This document shows, piece by piece, positions 1 to 8,768 of a stretch of DNA of 64,000 nt (positions within the stretch are counted from its first letter, which is position 1; every line of letters begins with the position of its first letter). The notes under the pieces are model-generated. The model worked only from the letters and a program-made list of their open reading frames with translations. It searched no databases and was not told the origin of the DNA. Origin of the DNA: Cellulophaga sp. RHA19 (lineage in GTDB: Bacteria; Bacteroidota; Bacteroidia; Flavobacteriales; Flavobacteriaceae); the NCBI RefSeq assembly GCF_002813425.1, contig NZ_PHUL01000001.1, forward strand, positions 2,859,001 through 2,923,000, written 5' to 3'. The position numbers and the translations under genes were made by a program.

Positions 1-2
1 TT

Positions 3-1151
3 TGGGCAATTTGGGGACCAGAACCTGTTTATGTATATGCGTTTGTGAATGCAATTGCAGTTTTAATCATTGCGTGTCCTTGTGCTTTAGGTTTAGCAAC
101 ACCTATGTCTGTAATGGTTGGTGTGGGTAAAGGTGCTCAAAATGGTGTATTAATTAAAAATGCCGAAGCTCTCGAAAAAATGGATAAGGTAAATACACTT
201 ATAGTTGATAAAACAGGAACTATTACAGAAGGAAAACCAACGGTAGAAACAGTAGGTGCTTTTAGTGATACTTTAAACAAAAATGAACTACTTCAATACA
301 TTGTTTCATTAAATGCCAATAGTGAACATCCTTTGGCAGAAGCGACAGTTAAATATGGAAAGGAACATAACGCTGAAAGAATAAAATCTAAAAACTTTAG
401 TGCTGTCACAGGAAAAGGTGTTGAAGCTATAATAAATGATAAAAAAGTGGCTTTAGGGAATCCTAAAATGATGGAATATGCCAAAGCAGATATTACTTCT
501 ACAATGAAAGACGAAGCTAAATCTTACCAAAAACAGGGTAAAACAGTTTCTTATTTGTCATTAGATGAAACCGTTGTTGGGTATGTAGTTATAGGCGATA
601 TAATAAAAGAAACAAGTGCCAAAGCGATTAAAGTACTTCAAGATAAAGGTATTGATGTAATAATGCTAACAGGCGATAATCACGATACAGCACAAGCAGT
701 AGCATCAGAGCTTAATCTTGCAGATTTTAAAGCCAGTATGTTACCAGAAGATAAACTCAAAGAAGTAGAGAAACTGCAAGAAAATGGAAAAGTGGTTGCT
801 ATGGCAGGTGATGGTATTAATGATGCACCAGCATTGGCAAAAAGTGATGTAGGTATTGCAATGGGAACAGGAACAGATGTAGCGATAGAAAGTGCAATGA
901 TAACCCTGGTAAAAGGTGATTTACACGGCATAGTAAAGGCTAAAAATTTAAGTCATTCCGTAATGAAGAACATAAAGCAAAATCTATTTTTTGCACTTAT
1001 TTATAACACATTAGGAGTACCTATTGCAGCAGGCGTATTATTCCCATTTTTTGGCATTTTATTGTCGCCAATGATAGCAGCATTAGCAATGAGTTTTAGT
1101 TCTGTTTCGGTAATAGCAAATGCTTTAAGATTAAGAACAATTAAAATTTAA
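3..1151 (+). CDS. copA: Copper-exporting P1B-type ATPase, C-terminal part (5' end outside window)
   Basis: Membrane ATPase that pumps Cu+ (or Ag+) out of the cytoplasm. The reading frame is open from base 3, so this is the downstream part of a longer gene cut by the window edge. Visible in order: the CPC metal-translocation motif in a membrane helix, the DKTGT phosphorylation site, TGDN and GDGIND of the hinge and P-domain, then two last membrane helices carrying IYN and MSFSS. YN together with MxxSS is the signature of the Cu+-specific P1B-1 subgroup, so copper is favoured over zinc or cadmium. The N-terminal metal-binding domains and actuator domain would lie upstream and cannot be seen. 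It is followed after 19 nt by a DUF305 protein and an RND adaptor on the same strand, which fits a copper-resistance operon. Confidence 0.95.
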   Translation, partial: WAIWGPEPVYVYAFVNAIAVLIIACPCALGLATPMSVMVGVGKGAQNGVLIKNAEALEKMDKVNTLIVDKTGTITEGKPTVETVGAFSDTLNKNELLQYIVSLNANSEHPLAEATVKYGKEHNAERIKSKNFSAVTGKGVEAIINDKKVALGNPKMMEYAKADITSTMKDEAKSYQKQGKTVSYLSLDETVVGYVVIGDIIKETSAKAIKVLQDKGIDVIMLTGDNHDTAQAVASELNLADFKASMLPEDKLKEVEKLQENGKVVAMAGDGINDAPALAKSDVGIAMGTGTDVAIESAMITLVKGDLHGIVKAKNLSHSVMKNIKQNLFFALIYNTLGVPIAAGVLFPFFGILLSPMIAALAMSFSSVSVIANALRLRTIKI

Positions 1152-1170
1152 CTATAAAATCAAACTAATT

Positions 1171-1653
1171 ATGGAAAATTCAAAAGAACACACAAACAAA
1201 GGAAACTATAAAACATTTTTTTTAATGTTAGGGTTATCATTTATAGCTATGTATATAACAATGTACTTAAATACATATTCCATAGACCACGTATGGTTTA
1301 GCTTAACACGTTTCTATATGACGTGTTTGGGTATTTCAACAATGGCTGTCATAATGTGGTTTTTTATGCGAAAAATGTATAACGACAAAAAAAAGAATAT
1401 AGCAATACTTGCAGGTAGTTTTATTCTCTTTGTAAGTGCATTAGGATTAGTAAGAACACAAGCACCAATTATTGGTGATGTCCTTTGGATGAAAGCAATG
1501 ATACCGCACCATTCCATCGCAATATTAACAAGTGAAAGAGCGGATATAAAAGACCCAGAAGTTAAAAAATTAGCAGATGATATAATAAAAGCACAAAAGA
1601 AGGAAATAGAAGAAATGAAAGCAATGATAAAACGATTAGAAAATGAAAAATAA
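1171..1653 (+). CDS. DUF305-type membrane protein
   Basis: Protein of 160 residues with three predicted membrane helices (about residues 15-35, 48-66 and 76-95), followed by a short helical tail. The tail begins with MKAMIPHHSIAI and continues with a charged, lysine/glutamate-rich helix; this is the DUF305 pattern, a ferritin-like helical domain with a conserved MIPHH motif often found in copper-resistance clusters. The histidine pair and methionines could bind metal, but the biochemical role is not established. It lies 19 nt after copA and its last 11 nt overlap the start of the RND adaptor gene, so the three genes are probably co-transcribed and the adaptor may be translationally coupled. 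Confidence 0.8.
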   Translation: MENSKEHTNKGNYKTFFLMLGLSFIAMYITMYLNTYSIDHVWFSLTRFYMTCLGISTMAVIMWFFMRKMYNDKKKNIAILAGSFILFVSALGLVRTQAPIIGDVLWMKAMIPHHSIAILTSERADIKDPEVKKLADDIIKAQKKEIEEMKAMIKRLENEK

Positions 1654-3418
1654 TAAAATAGTGATATATATAGGCTTAGTTACTATAGGTCTATTGTTGG
1701 GGTGGTTACTTTTTAGTGGTTCATCAAACGAACAGACAGAACATAATCACGACGAGCTTGCAGAAACCAATCAAATGTGGACGTGTTCTATGCATCCACA
1801 AATTATGCAACCAGAACCAGGTGATTGTCCTATTTGTGGGATGGACTTAATTCCTGCCGAAAATGGAAGTGATGGTCTGTTAGCAGACCAATTCAAGTTA
1901 ACCGAAAATGCGATGGCTTTAGCCAATATTCAAACAACTGTTGTAGGTAAAGGAAATGTTGATGGCAACACCCTTAAATTATCTGGTAAAATTGCTGAAA
2001 ATGAAGAGGCAAACGCAGTACAAGTCAGTTATTTTTCGGGTAGAATAGAACGTTTGAATGTTAGTTTTACAGGCAAAGAAGTTCGTAAAGGTCAATTATT
2101 AGCAACCATTTATTCGCCAGAATTGTATGCAGCACAGCAAGAGTTAATTACGGCATCATCTTTAAAGGAATCCCAACCTGAATTATATAAGGCAGTTCGT
2201 AATAAATTGAAGTTGTGGAAGCTTTCTGTAAGTCAAATCAATCAAATTGAAGAAACCCAAAAAGTAAAAGAAAACTTTCCAGTTTATGCAACAGTTTCAG
2301 GAACAGTTACCGAAAAATTAGTAGAACAAGGCGACTACATCAAACAAGGTCAACCATTGCTTAAGATTGCAAATCTCAATACGGTTTGGGCAAACTTTGA
2401 TGTCTATGAAAATCAAATCGATTTATTTAAAAAGGGACAAGAAGTTTTAGTGACTACAAACGCTTATGCTAATAAGGAATTTAAAGGGAAAGTAGATTTC
2501 ATTGAACCAATTTTAAATACTAAAACAAGAACAGTAACCTTACGTGTGGTGCTTAATAACAAAAACGATGTATTTAAACCAGGAATGTTTGTAACCGCAA
2601 ATATTGAACGAGTTTCAAGTAGTAATGATGCGGTATTAACAATCCCTGCATCTGCTGTACTTTGGACAGGTAAACGTTCTGTGGTCTATTTAAAAACCAA
2701 TCCAGACCAAACCATTTTTGAAATGCGTGAAGTTGTTTTAGGGAACCAAATTGGTAATGAATATGAAGTTTTAGAAGGTTTATTTATTGGAAATGAAATC
2801 GTGACTAACGGCACATTTACAGTAGATGCAGCAGCCCAATTACAAGGTAAAAAATCAATGATGAATAAGGATGGTGGCAAAGTAATGACAGGTCACGAAG
2901 GACATTTAGGTATGGATAATAAGGCATTAAAAGAAGAGAACGACCATACCAATATGAATGAACGTTTGGAAGTGTCAGAAAAATTTCAAGAACAATTAAA
3001 AGTTGTTTACAATGATTATATCAATTTAAAAGGTGCTTTAGTCAATGAGGATTTTAAAACTGTAATGACAATATCAAATAGCTTATTGGATAATATATCT
3101 AAAGTATATATGAAGTTACTAAAAGATGAAGCACATACACATTGGGTGTCATTGGAAAAAGAAGTAAAAATTGCTGCGACATCTATTTCCAAAACATCAG
3201 ATATAAAGGAGCAAAGAGTTCATTTCAAAGATCTATCATCACAATTAATAAATGCAGTACAACTGTTCGGTATTAATGAAAAAGTGTATGTGAAGTTTTG
3301 TCCGATGGCAGAAAACAACAATGGCGCTTATTGGTTGAGTAAAGAAGAAAAAGTAATCAATCCCTATTTTGGTAGCACCATGTTAACCTGCGGAGAAGTA
3401 AAACAAGTCATAGAATAA
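1643..3418 (+). CDS. RND efflux periplasmic adaptor with heavy-metal-binding and DUF3347 domains (CusB-like)
   Basis: Membrane-fusion subunit of a heavy-metal RND exporter, 591 residues. After an N-terminal anchor (about residues 5-25) comes a small metal-binding module with CSMHP and CPICGMDL (about 48-70), as in CusB-like proteins of Bacteroidota. Then follow the barrel-sandwich, helical hairpin and beta-barrel domains typical of HlyD/CusB adaptors (about 95-400), with a histidine-rich linker near residue 410. The C-terminal ~150 residues, ending in a segment with FCPMA and LTCGEV, match DUF3347, a second probable metal-binding domain. It overlaps the DUF305 gene by 11 nt. No RND pump (CusA) or outer-membrane factor is present downstream, so its partners must lie before the window or elsewhere. 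Copper or silver is the likely substrate from context. Confidence 0.9.
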   Translation: MKNNKIVIYIGLVTIGLLLGWLLFSGSSNEQTEHNHDELAETNQMWTCSMHPQIMQPEPGDCPICGMDLIPAENGSDGLLADQFKLTENAMALANIQTTVVGKGNVDGNTLKLSGKIAENEEANAVQVSYFSGRIERLNVSFTGKEVRKGQLLATIYSPELYAAQQELITASSLKESQPELYKAVRNKLKLWKLSVSQINQIEETQKVKENFPVYATVSGTVTEKLVEQGDYIKQGQPLLKIANLNTVWANFDVYENQIDLFKKGQEVLVTTNAYANKEFKGKVDFIEPILNTKTRTVTLRVVLNNKNDVFKPGMFVTANIERVSSSNDAVLTIPASAVLWTGKRSVVYLKTNPDQTIFEMREVVLGNQIGNEYEVLEGLFIGNEIVTNGTFTVDAAAQLQGKKSMMNKDGGKVMTGHEGHLGMDNKALKEENDHTNMNERLEVSEKFQEQLKVVYNDYINLKGALVNEDFKTVMTISNSLLDNISKVYMKLLKDEAHTHWVSLEKEVKIAATSISKTSDIKEQRVHFKDLSSQLINAVQLFGINEKVYVKFCPMAENNNGAYWLSKEEKVINPYFGSTMLTCGEVKQVIE

Positions 3419-3454
3419 TAATAAATCAAATAATAACAATTAAATTTTAAAAAA

Positions 3455-3853
3455 ATGAATAAAGTAATTTTAAGTGTAGCTATAATAATGGCTATAGGAT
3501 TAACAAGTTGTAAAAATGAAATTAAAAAGGAAGCTGAAACATCAACTACTGAAATGTCCAAAGAAATCGCAATGACAGATTTATCTTTTGGCGTAAGAGG
3601 CAATTGTGGTATGTGTAAAAACACCATTGAAAAAGCAGCCTATAGTGTTGAAGGTGTTACTGCTGCAAACTGGGATAAAGACAAAAAGAAGATTGATGTT
3701 TCTTTTGATGATACCAAAACAGATGCTATGACAATTCACAAAGCTATTGCAGCTTCAGGATATGATACCGAAAAAGTTGCAGGTAGTGAAGAAGCTTATG
3801 ATGGTTTACCAGGTTGTTGTCAATACGACCACGAAATGATGATGAATCAATAA
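3455..3853 (+). CDS. HMA-domain lipoprotein (MerP/CopZ-like metal chaperone)
   Basis: Secreted lipoprotein of 132 residues. The N-terminus is a signal peptide ending in the lipobox LTSC (Cys about residue 19). After a short linker comes one heavy-metal-associated domain (about residues 46-110) with GNCGMCKNT, where the CGMC pair supplies the usual CxxC metal ligands, and the typical VEGV and SGYD elements. The C-terminal tail has GCCQYDHEMMM, an extra Cys/His/Met-rich stretch that could add metal ligands. It follows the adaptor gene after 36 nt and is closed by a terminator, so it is the last gene of the metal operon. A periplasmic metal chaperone or sensor role is inferred from the domain and the neighbours. 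Confidence 0.85.
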   Translation: MNKVILSVAIIMAIGLTSCKNEIKKEAETSTTEMSKEIAMTDLSFGVRGNCGMCKNTIEKAAYSVEGVTAANWDKDKKKIDVSFDDTKTDAMTIHKAIAASGYDTEKVAGSEEAYDGLPGCCQYDHEMMMNQ

Positions 3854-3869
3854 AATTTGAAATGTTTAC

Positions 3870-3917
3870 AGGCTGTTTGAAAATGACAAAATCATTTTTA
3901 TTGACAGCCTTTTTTTT
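3870..3917 (+). terminator. Rho-independent terminator after the metal operon
   Basis: AGGCTGT (3870-3876) pairs perfectly with ACAGCCT (3904-3910). Inside it AAATGA (3881-3886) pairs with TCATTT (3892-3897). A run of eight T follows. It separates the metal operon from the downstream receptor promoter. Confidence 0.85.
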
Positions 3918-3962
3918 AATAATTTTTATAAATTAAAAGTTCAATATCTCACAACTTAACTT

Positions 3963-3997
3963 CTTTAGTATCCCTTTAGATTTCAACACTACATTTG
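3963..3997 (+). promoter_or_regulatory. Promoter P1: 11-bp direct-repeat box plus -7 element, receptor gene
   Basis: Half-sites CTTTAG at 3963 and CTTTAG at 3974 (11 bp apart), then TACATTTG at 3990, exactly 16 nt after the start of the proximal half-site. The last element matches the TAnnTTTG -7 box of Bacteroidota sigma factors. The same spacing recurs at five other promoters in the next 6 kb. Transcription would begin around 4003-4006, just before the ATG at 4018. Confidence 0.75.
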
Positions 3998-4017
3998 TCC
4001 TGTAAAAATTGAAACTA

Positions 4018-6435
4018 ATGATAAAACAAACGCTTACAGTACTTATACTATTTATTTCATTCTTTGTAAATGCACAAGAAACAATTACTATTACTGGTCA
4101 AATTATAGACCAAGAAACTCAAGAAACTTTGCCTTTTGTTAGTGTTTCTATAAATGATGAAGCTACTAATGCCATAGTTACAGGAACCATTAGCGATGAT
4201 AATGGACGATTTGAAATCAAGGATTTAAAAACAGGGAAGTACATCATAAATATTACCTATTTGGGTTTTGAAACGATACAACGAAAAATTGCTTCAGGTG
4301 GATTAAACCCAATTTTCGATTTAGGTAAAATAGAACTAAAATCCTCTGCTGAAGCTTTAGATGAAGTAACCATTGAAGCAAAACGAGCGACTGTAAATTC
4401 AGCATTGGATAAAAAGTCTTTTAGTCTTACTGATAATGTGGCGCAGTCTGGTGGTTCTGTGGTGGATGCTATGAAAACAATGCCAGGTGTTGCTTTCGAC
4501 CAAGAAGGAAAAGTGGTGTTGCGTGGTAGTGATAAAGTAGTGGTTTTAATAGACGGCAAACAATCGAGTCTTACTGGTTTTGGTAACCAAAAAGGATTAA
4601 GCAATATTCCGGCATCTAATATTGAACGTATTGAAATCATCAACAATCCATCCGCAAAATACGATGCTAACGGTTTTGCAGGTATTGTAAATATCATTTA
4701 TAAAAAGGAAAAGCAAACAGGTTTGAATGGAGACGTGGGTTTGTCGTTCGGTTTGGGTGCGTTATCTAAACGAAAACAAGATACACCTACAGATTATGGA
4801 AGTTTTTCAGTTAATCCTAAACTGATTCCAAGTTTAAACCTTAATTACAGAACAGATAAGCTTAATTATTTTCTACAATCAGAGTTCATCATTCAAGAAG
4901 CGTTACCTAATAATGAGTTTACAACAAGAAATTACGATGATGGTCGTAACATCATTTCACAAGTTCCCGAAAACAGAAGACAGTTTCGTTCTATAATTAC
5001 GGGAGGAGTAGATTGGGAACTTAGCGATAATGATGCCATTACCTTTTCTGGAATGTTCGACAGGGAAAAACATATAGATACTTCGCAAGTTGCTTTTATT
5101 AATTTAGATAATAATGTTCGTAATCGTTTGTACACTTGGAAAGAAGAAGAAATTACAAGCTTTATAAACGTCGCAGCTAATTATAAACATAACTTTCCTC
5201 AGGCAGGTCATTCGTTAACGGCGAATACTCAGTATACAAAAGGTCTAGAAGATGAAAGTTATTTTCTAAACGATAGTTCTGCTATTAGAATAGGTAGAGA
5301 TATGACTAATATTAGAGCCATAGAGCACACCACAAGCTTATCTACAGATTATGCACGTGCATTAAGTAGTGGTAAAATTGAAGCAGGAGCAAAGGTGAGA
5401 TTCAGAAATTTGCCTGTAAATTATACTGTAAATAGAGGTAACCAATCTATTATCTATCCTAATTTAGGTGATTTCTCAAAATGGAAAGAAAACCTATATG
5501 CTTTTTATGGTAATTATCTTTTAGAGAAAGAACGTTTTGATGTTGAAGCAGGATTAAGGGCAGAGCAAACAGATGTATCATACAAATTAGACCCTGCAAA
5601 TACTTATTATGCAGCTAATGATAAATATGATTATTTCGAATTATTCCCAAGTGTGCGGTTTACGTATAAATTAAATGATAAAAACAAACTTTCATTATTT
5701 TACAATCGTCGAGTAGATAGACCAGGCGAACCCGAATTGCGCATCTTTCCAAAATATGATGACCCAGAATTATTAAAAGTTGGAAACCCGTATTTACGTC
5801 CGCAGTTTACAAACAGCGTAGAAGCAGCACATCGTTATAATTGGGGTTCAGGCTCATTGTTTTCAGCCATCTATCACAGACAGATTAAAGGTGCTTATCA
5901 ACGCATTTTTAGTGTAGATAATAGCAATCCAGATTACGATATTGTTAATCGAGTTTATCAAAATACAGGAGAAAGTACCAACACTGGAATGGAGTTGTTA
6001 TTTAGTCAAGACATTACACTAAATTGGAAATTAACGGCTAGCACAAATATTTACATAAATAGTATAAGTGCTTATGAAGGTACATTATTATTTCCTTTTG
6101 TAAGAAATTTCAACATTACTAAATCATCAGACACAGCAGGTGATTTTAAAATATCAAACGCATTTATGCTTCCTTATAAAATAGAAGCCCAAGTTACCGG
6201 ATTGTATTATTCTAAACGAAATATTCCTCAAGGAGAAGAGTTAGCAAGGTCTTCAATAGATTTAGGCTTAAAGAAATCTATTTGGGATAAAAAAGGGGAA
6301 GTCACATTATCCGTAAGTGATTTGTTTAACAACTTTGGATTAAGGCAGCGCATTTCAGGAGAAGGATTTACTGCACTTTATGAAAACTACTACGAAACCC
6401 AAATTATAAGATTAGCAATGAAATATAAGTTTTAG
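4018..6435 (+). CDS. Outer-membrane beta-barrel receptor (TonB-dependent receptor-like, PF14905 type)
   Basis: Predicted outer-membrane protein of 805 residues. A signal peptide ending in VNAQE is followed by a carboxypeptidase-regulatory-like beta-sandwich (about residues 24-105), a plug domain (about 115-230, with VLRGSDKVVVLIDGKQ and the NPSAKYDANG element) and a long beta-barrel ending in an aromatic residue (KYKF). This is the outer membrane protein beta-barrel family common in Bacteroidota; substrates are rarely known. The frame is open from a TTG at 4009, but ATG 4018 gives a clean signal peptide and sits better relative to promoter P1, so I chose it. The regulatory box places it with envelope-modification genes rather than with the copper operon before it; an iron or peptide role would be a guess. 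Confidence 0.85.
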   Translation: MIKQTLTVLILFISFFVNAQETITITGQIIDQETQETLPFVSVSINDEATNAIVTGTISDDNGRFEIKDLKTGKYIINITYLGFETIQRKIASGGLNPIFDLGKIELKSSAEALDEVTIEAKRATVNSALDKKSFSLTDNVAQSGGSVVDAMKTMPGVAFDQEGKVVLRGSDKVVVLIDGKQSSLTGFGNQKGLSNIPASNIERIEIINNPSAKYDANGFAGIVNIIYKKEKQTGLNGDVGLSFGLGALSKRKQDTPTDYGSFSVNPKLIPSLNLNYRTDKLNYFLQSEFIIQEALPNNEFTTRNYDDGRNIISQVPENRRQFRSIITGGVDWELSDNDAITFSGMFDREKHIDTSQVAFINLDNNVRNRLYTWKEEEITSFINVAANYKHNFPQAGHSLTANTQYTKGLEDESYFLNDSSAIRIGRDMTNIRAIEHTTSLSTDYARALSSGKIEAGAKVRFRNLPVNYTVNRGNQSIIYPNLGDFSKWKENLYAFYGNYLLEKERFDVEAGLRAEQTDVSYKLDPANTYYAANDKYDYFELFPSVRFTYKLNDKNKLSLFYNRRVDRPGEPELRIFPKYDDPELLKVGNPYLRPQFTNSVEAAHRYNWGSGSLFSAIYHRQIKGAYQRIFSVDNSNPDYDIVNRVYQNTGESTNTGMELLFSQDITLNWKLTASTNIYINSISAYEGTLLFPFVRNFNITKSSDTAGDFKISNAFMLPYKIEAQVTGLYYSKRNIPQGEELARSSIDLGLKKSIWDKKGEVTLSVSDLFNNFGLRQRISGEGFTALYENYYETQIIRLAMKYKF

Positions 6436-6451
6436 TTTTAAGAATATGTAG

Positions 6452-6486
6452 CTTAAGTTTTTCTTTAAAATTACATATTACTTTTA
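6452..6486 (+). promoter_or_regulatory. Promoter P2: 11-bp direct-repeat box plus -7 element, DUF347 gene
   Basis: CTTAAG at 6452 and CTTTAA at 6463 (11 bp apart), then TACTTTTA at 6479, 16 nt after the proximal half-site. It has the same layout as P1 and lies in the gap between the receptor stop codon and the DUF347 gene. The leader to the ATG at 6566 is unusually long, about 70 nt. Confidence 0.7.
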
Positions 6487-6565
6487 GTGTACAATGCAAG
6501 ACCTGTAAGAGAAAGTAATCCTTACTATTTAAAACTATTTTCTTTTATCAGGTACAACTAAATTT

Positions 6566-7324
6566 ATGAAACTTATGGAAACTAAAACATTAAATAAGGT
6601 AGCAGAAATAACAGCATTATTTTGGTTGATGAAAATAATAGCCACTACATTGGGTGAAACCTTAGGAGATTTTATTGCACAAACTTTAGGTTTGGGTTAT
6701 TCTGTAGGTATTTTAATTACATTCACGTTTTTTTTAATTGCTCTTGGCATTCAGTTATATTCAAAAAAGTATGTGCCATTATATTTTTGGCTGGTTATTA
6801 TTGCTACAACAACATTAGGAACAGAGATTTCTGATTTTATGGATAGAAGTCTTGGCCTTGGTTATACCTATGGTAGTTTAGTTTTAGCTATTGGTTTAAT
6901 AGGAACACTTTTTCTATGGTATAATAAATATAAAAATTTAGAGGTAAATCCAATTATCTACAAAAACAAAGAATTATTTTTTTGGACTGCAGTATTATTT
7001 TCAAATAGTTTAGGAACTGCATTTGGAGATTATTTGAGTGATGAAATTGGTTTTAGTTATTTAATAGGTGCATTAGTTACTGCATTAATTATAGCATTGG
7101 TTATTCTACTTCATTATTTCACAAAAGTGAATCAAATACTACTATTCTGGATTGCATTTGTCTTTACACGCCCCTTTGGAGCAACATTTGGTGACTTTCT
7201 TACTAAGCCTTTAAATAAAGGAGGGCTAGATCTAGGAACATTACCTGCGTCTACAGTGTCTGTTGGATTAATAGCAATACTAATTTATATCTCTCATAAG
7301 CAATATCAAAAGAAACTATTATAG
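6566..7324 (+). CDS. DUF347-repeat (COG4705) multi-pass membrane protein
   Basis: Inner-membrane protein of 252 residues built from four tandem repeats, each of about two membrane helices. Each repeat starts with an aromatic/Trp-containing helix and carries a loop like TLGETLGDF, TLGTEISDF, SLGTAFGDY and PFGATFGDF (about residues 28, 88, 148 and 210). This is the DUF347 repeat, where a Gly-(x)-Asp motif recurs after each first helix. The function of the family is uncertain; transport has been suggested by the fold-like symmetry, but I cannot name a substrate. The start could be ATG 6566 or ATG 6575, three codons downstream. It has its own regulated promoter P2 and belongs to the envelope block. 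Confidence 0.8.
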   Translation: MKLMETKTLNKVAEITALFWLMKIIATTLGETLGDFIAQTLGLGYSVGILITFTFFLIALGIQLYSKKYVPLYFWLVIIATTTLGTEISDFMDRSLGLGYTYGSLVLAIGLIGTLFLWYNKYKNLEVNPIIYKNKELFFWTAVLFSNSLGTAFGDYLSDEIGFSYLIGALVTALIIALVILLHYFTKVNQILLFWIAFVFTRPFGATFGDFLTKPLNKGGLDLGTLPASTVSVGLIAILIYISHKQYQKKLL

Positions 7325-7334
7325 CCTAATTACT

Positions 7335-7380
7335 CTTTAGATTTGCTTGAAAATATCTTTAGAATTGATTACTAGATTTA
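7335..7380 (+). promoter_or_regulatory. Promoter P3: triple 11-bp direct-repeat box plus -7 element, PepSY-like gene
   Basis: CTTTAG at 7335, CTTGAA at 7346 and CTTTAG at 7357, all 11 bp apart, then TAGATTTA at 7373, 16 nt after the proximal half-site. This is the only promoter of the set with three in-phase half-sites. Confidence 0.75.
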
Positions 7381-7411
7381 TACTAGTATTAATTTAAAAA
7401 TTATATAAGAT

Positions 7412-7852
7412 ATGAAATCATTAAAAGTAATTTTAGGAGCCTTTTTAATATGTACAATTTTTGCTTTTTCCTCAGGAGTAGATAAAGTCCCGCAAAAAGT
7501 AAAAGAGGCATTTACTAAAAAGTTTCCCACTGTTAAAAAAGTAAAATGGGAAAAAGAAACTGCTACCGAATGGGAGGCTGAGTTTAAAATGAATAAGGTT
7601 GAATATTCAGCAAACTTTCTAGAAGACGGTTCTTGGCGAGAAACAGAACACGAGATTAAAGAAAAAGATATTCCTAAAAATGTAAAATCTACTTTAACAA
7701 CTACTTTTCCTGATTATGAAATGGAAGAAGCCGAAATATCAGAAACCCAAAATGGTATAGTCTATGAATTTGAAATAGAAAAAGGAGAAACTGAAATGGA
7801 AGTTACAATAGACCCTAACGGTAAAGTTGTAAAGCATAAAGTTAAAAATTGA
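7412..7852 (+). CDS. Secreted PepSY-like (BLIP-like) protein
   Basis: Small exported protein of 146 residues with a signal peptide (about residues 1-20, ending in FAFSSG). The mature part holds two similar halves: VPQKVKEAFTKKFPTVKKVKWE followed by a beta-strand segment, and IPKNVKSTLTTTFPDYEMEEAE followed by another. This is the tandem PepSY-like fold seen in many small secreted proteins of Bacteroidota. Such genes are commonly found beside envelope two-component systems, and a role in sensing or buffering periplasmic signals is a reasonable inference, not shown here. It is rich in Lys and Glu. It has the most elaborate copy of the shared regulatory box (P3), suggesting it is the strongest-controlled member of the regulon. 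Confidence 0.8.
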   Translation: MKSLKVILGAFLICTIFAFSSGVDKVPQKVKEAFTKKFPTVKKVKWEKETATEWEAEFKMNKVEYSANFLEDGSWRETEHEIKEKDIPKNVKSTLTTTFPDYEMEEAEISETQNGIVYEFEIEKGETEMEVTIDPNGKVVKHKVKN

Positions 7853-7861
7853 TTAAAAGAG

Positions 7862-7898
7862 AAAGGGATACTTCAGATATAAAATGAAATATCCCTTT
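7862..7898. terminator. Bidirectional terminator between convergent genes
   Basis: AAAGGGATA (7862-7870) pairs perfectly with TATCCCTTT (7890-7898), followed by T-rich sequence on one side and preceded by A-rich sequence on the other. It serves the PepSY-like gene and the PAP2 gene on the opposite strand. Confidence 0.8.
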
Positions 7899-7902
7899 TA
7901 TA

Positions 7903-8636
7903 TCAAAAGGTTTTTTTAAAATATACTCCATAGTGATTTTTATCTATTTTTGGATATAAGTTAATTCCTTTTACTTTTTTAAAGGGGTTCCATTTAATTA
8001 TAGGATCAAATAAATATACTAATTCCGTTACCAATATTCCAATACCTGCGCTAACTATTACATCACTAAACCAATGTGAATTGTTTGCAATTCTTAATCC
8101 TCCTGTGGCTGTCGCAAAAGCATAGCCACTATATGCCAAATAAGGAGATGAGTCTTTAAATTCTTGATATAGAACCCCAGCATTTGTAAAGGCAAAGGAT
8201 GCGTGTCCTAACGGAAATGATTGCAAGTCTTCTTCGCCTTTTGGCCTAGCTTTCATTGTCCAGTTTTTTAACCTGAATGTTATGAAGTCTGAAATTATGA
8301 TTGAGATAGTCAAATTCTTTGATTGATCAAACCAATGATTTTTAGATTTTATTCCAAAAGCATCTGCAGCATACATTTCTAAGATAGGAGCATACCTTAA
8401 ATAATCATCAACATTGGTTTTAAAATTGTTACCAACTAAATCCCTAGTATTTTTTTGAAAATCTTTTTCTAATTCACTTCCACTAACAAGACTTCCGGTT
8501 ATAATTAAAGAAATAGGAAGAATATTTTTTTTAAAAAATTATTCTTCTGATTAGAAGTAATTATTATCGAATCCTTTTGAGCATAGATGCAAATAGTATT
8601 GAAACTAAAAATAATTAATAAGGCTGTAGATTTCAT
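7903..8636 (-). pseudogene. PAP2-family phosphatase with a -1 frameshift in an A8 tract
   Basis: Reading from ATG 8636, the first 37 codons encode a signal peptide (ending near CIYAQKD) and then hit a stop just after a run of eight A (minus strand; T run at 8525-8532). Adding one A restores a single frame that runs through DDYLRYAPILEMYAADAFG to the stop at 7903, giving about 244 residues. The downstream part has the PAP2 motifs: KARPKGEED, FPLGHAS (canonical PSGH with S replaced by L) and RIANNSHWFSD. Such enzymes remove phosphate from lipid pyrophosphates or phosphatidic acid at the membrane. The gene has its own regulated promoter (8655-8689), so the break looks recent, phase-variable or a sequencing error. 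An ATG at 8376 could start a shorter protein but would lose the export signal. Confidence 0.75.
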
Positions 8637-8654
8637 AATGTAATTTTTTTAGTT

Positions 8655-8689
8655 TAAACCTAAACCAGAAATCTAAAGAAACTTTAAAG
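8655..8689 (-). promoter_or_regulatory. Promoter P4: 11-bp direct-repeat box plus -7 element, PAP2 gene
   Basis: On the minus strand CTTTAA (8689-8684) and CTTTAG (8678-8673) are 11 bp apart, then TAGGTTTA (8662-8655) begins 16 nt after the proximal half-site. It is back to back with P5; the two boxes are only 8 bp apart. Confidence 0.7.
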
Positions 8690-8697
8690 CAAATTCT

Positions 8698-8732
8698 CTT
8701 TAAAATTTCTTTAGATTCTCTATCTACTTTTA
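8698..8732 (+). promoter_or_regulatory. Promoter P5: 11-bp direct-repeat box plus -7 element, lipid kinase gene
   Basis: CTTTAA at 8698 and CTTTAG at 8709 (11 bp apart), then TACTTTTA at 8725, 16 nt after the proximal half-site. It is divergent from P4, so one regulator could switch both genes. Confidence 0.75.
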
Positions 8733-8768
8733 AAAAATATAATTCTATTATAATCTTATTTCAAAGAG

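Noticed and set aside
2880..2960. Histidine-rich segment of the RND adaptor as a separate small metal-binding gene
   Set aside because: The segment is in frame within the adaptor and is a linker before the DUF3347 domain.
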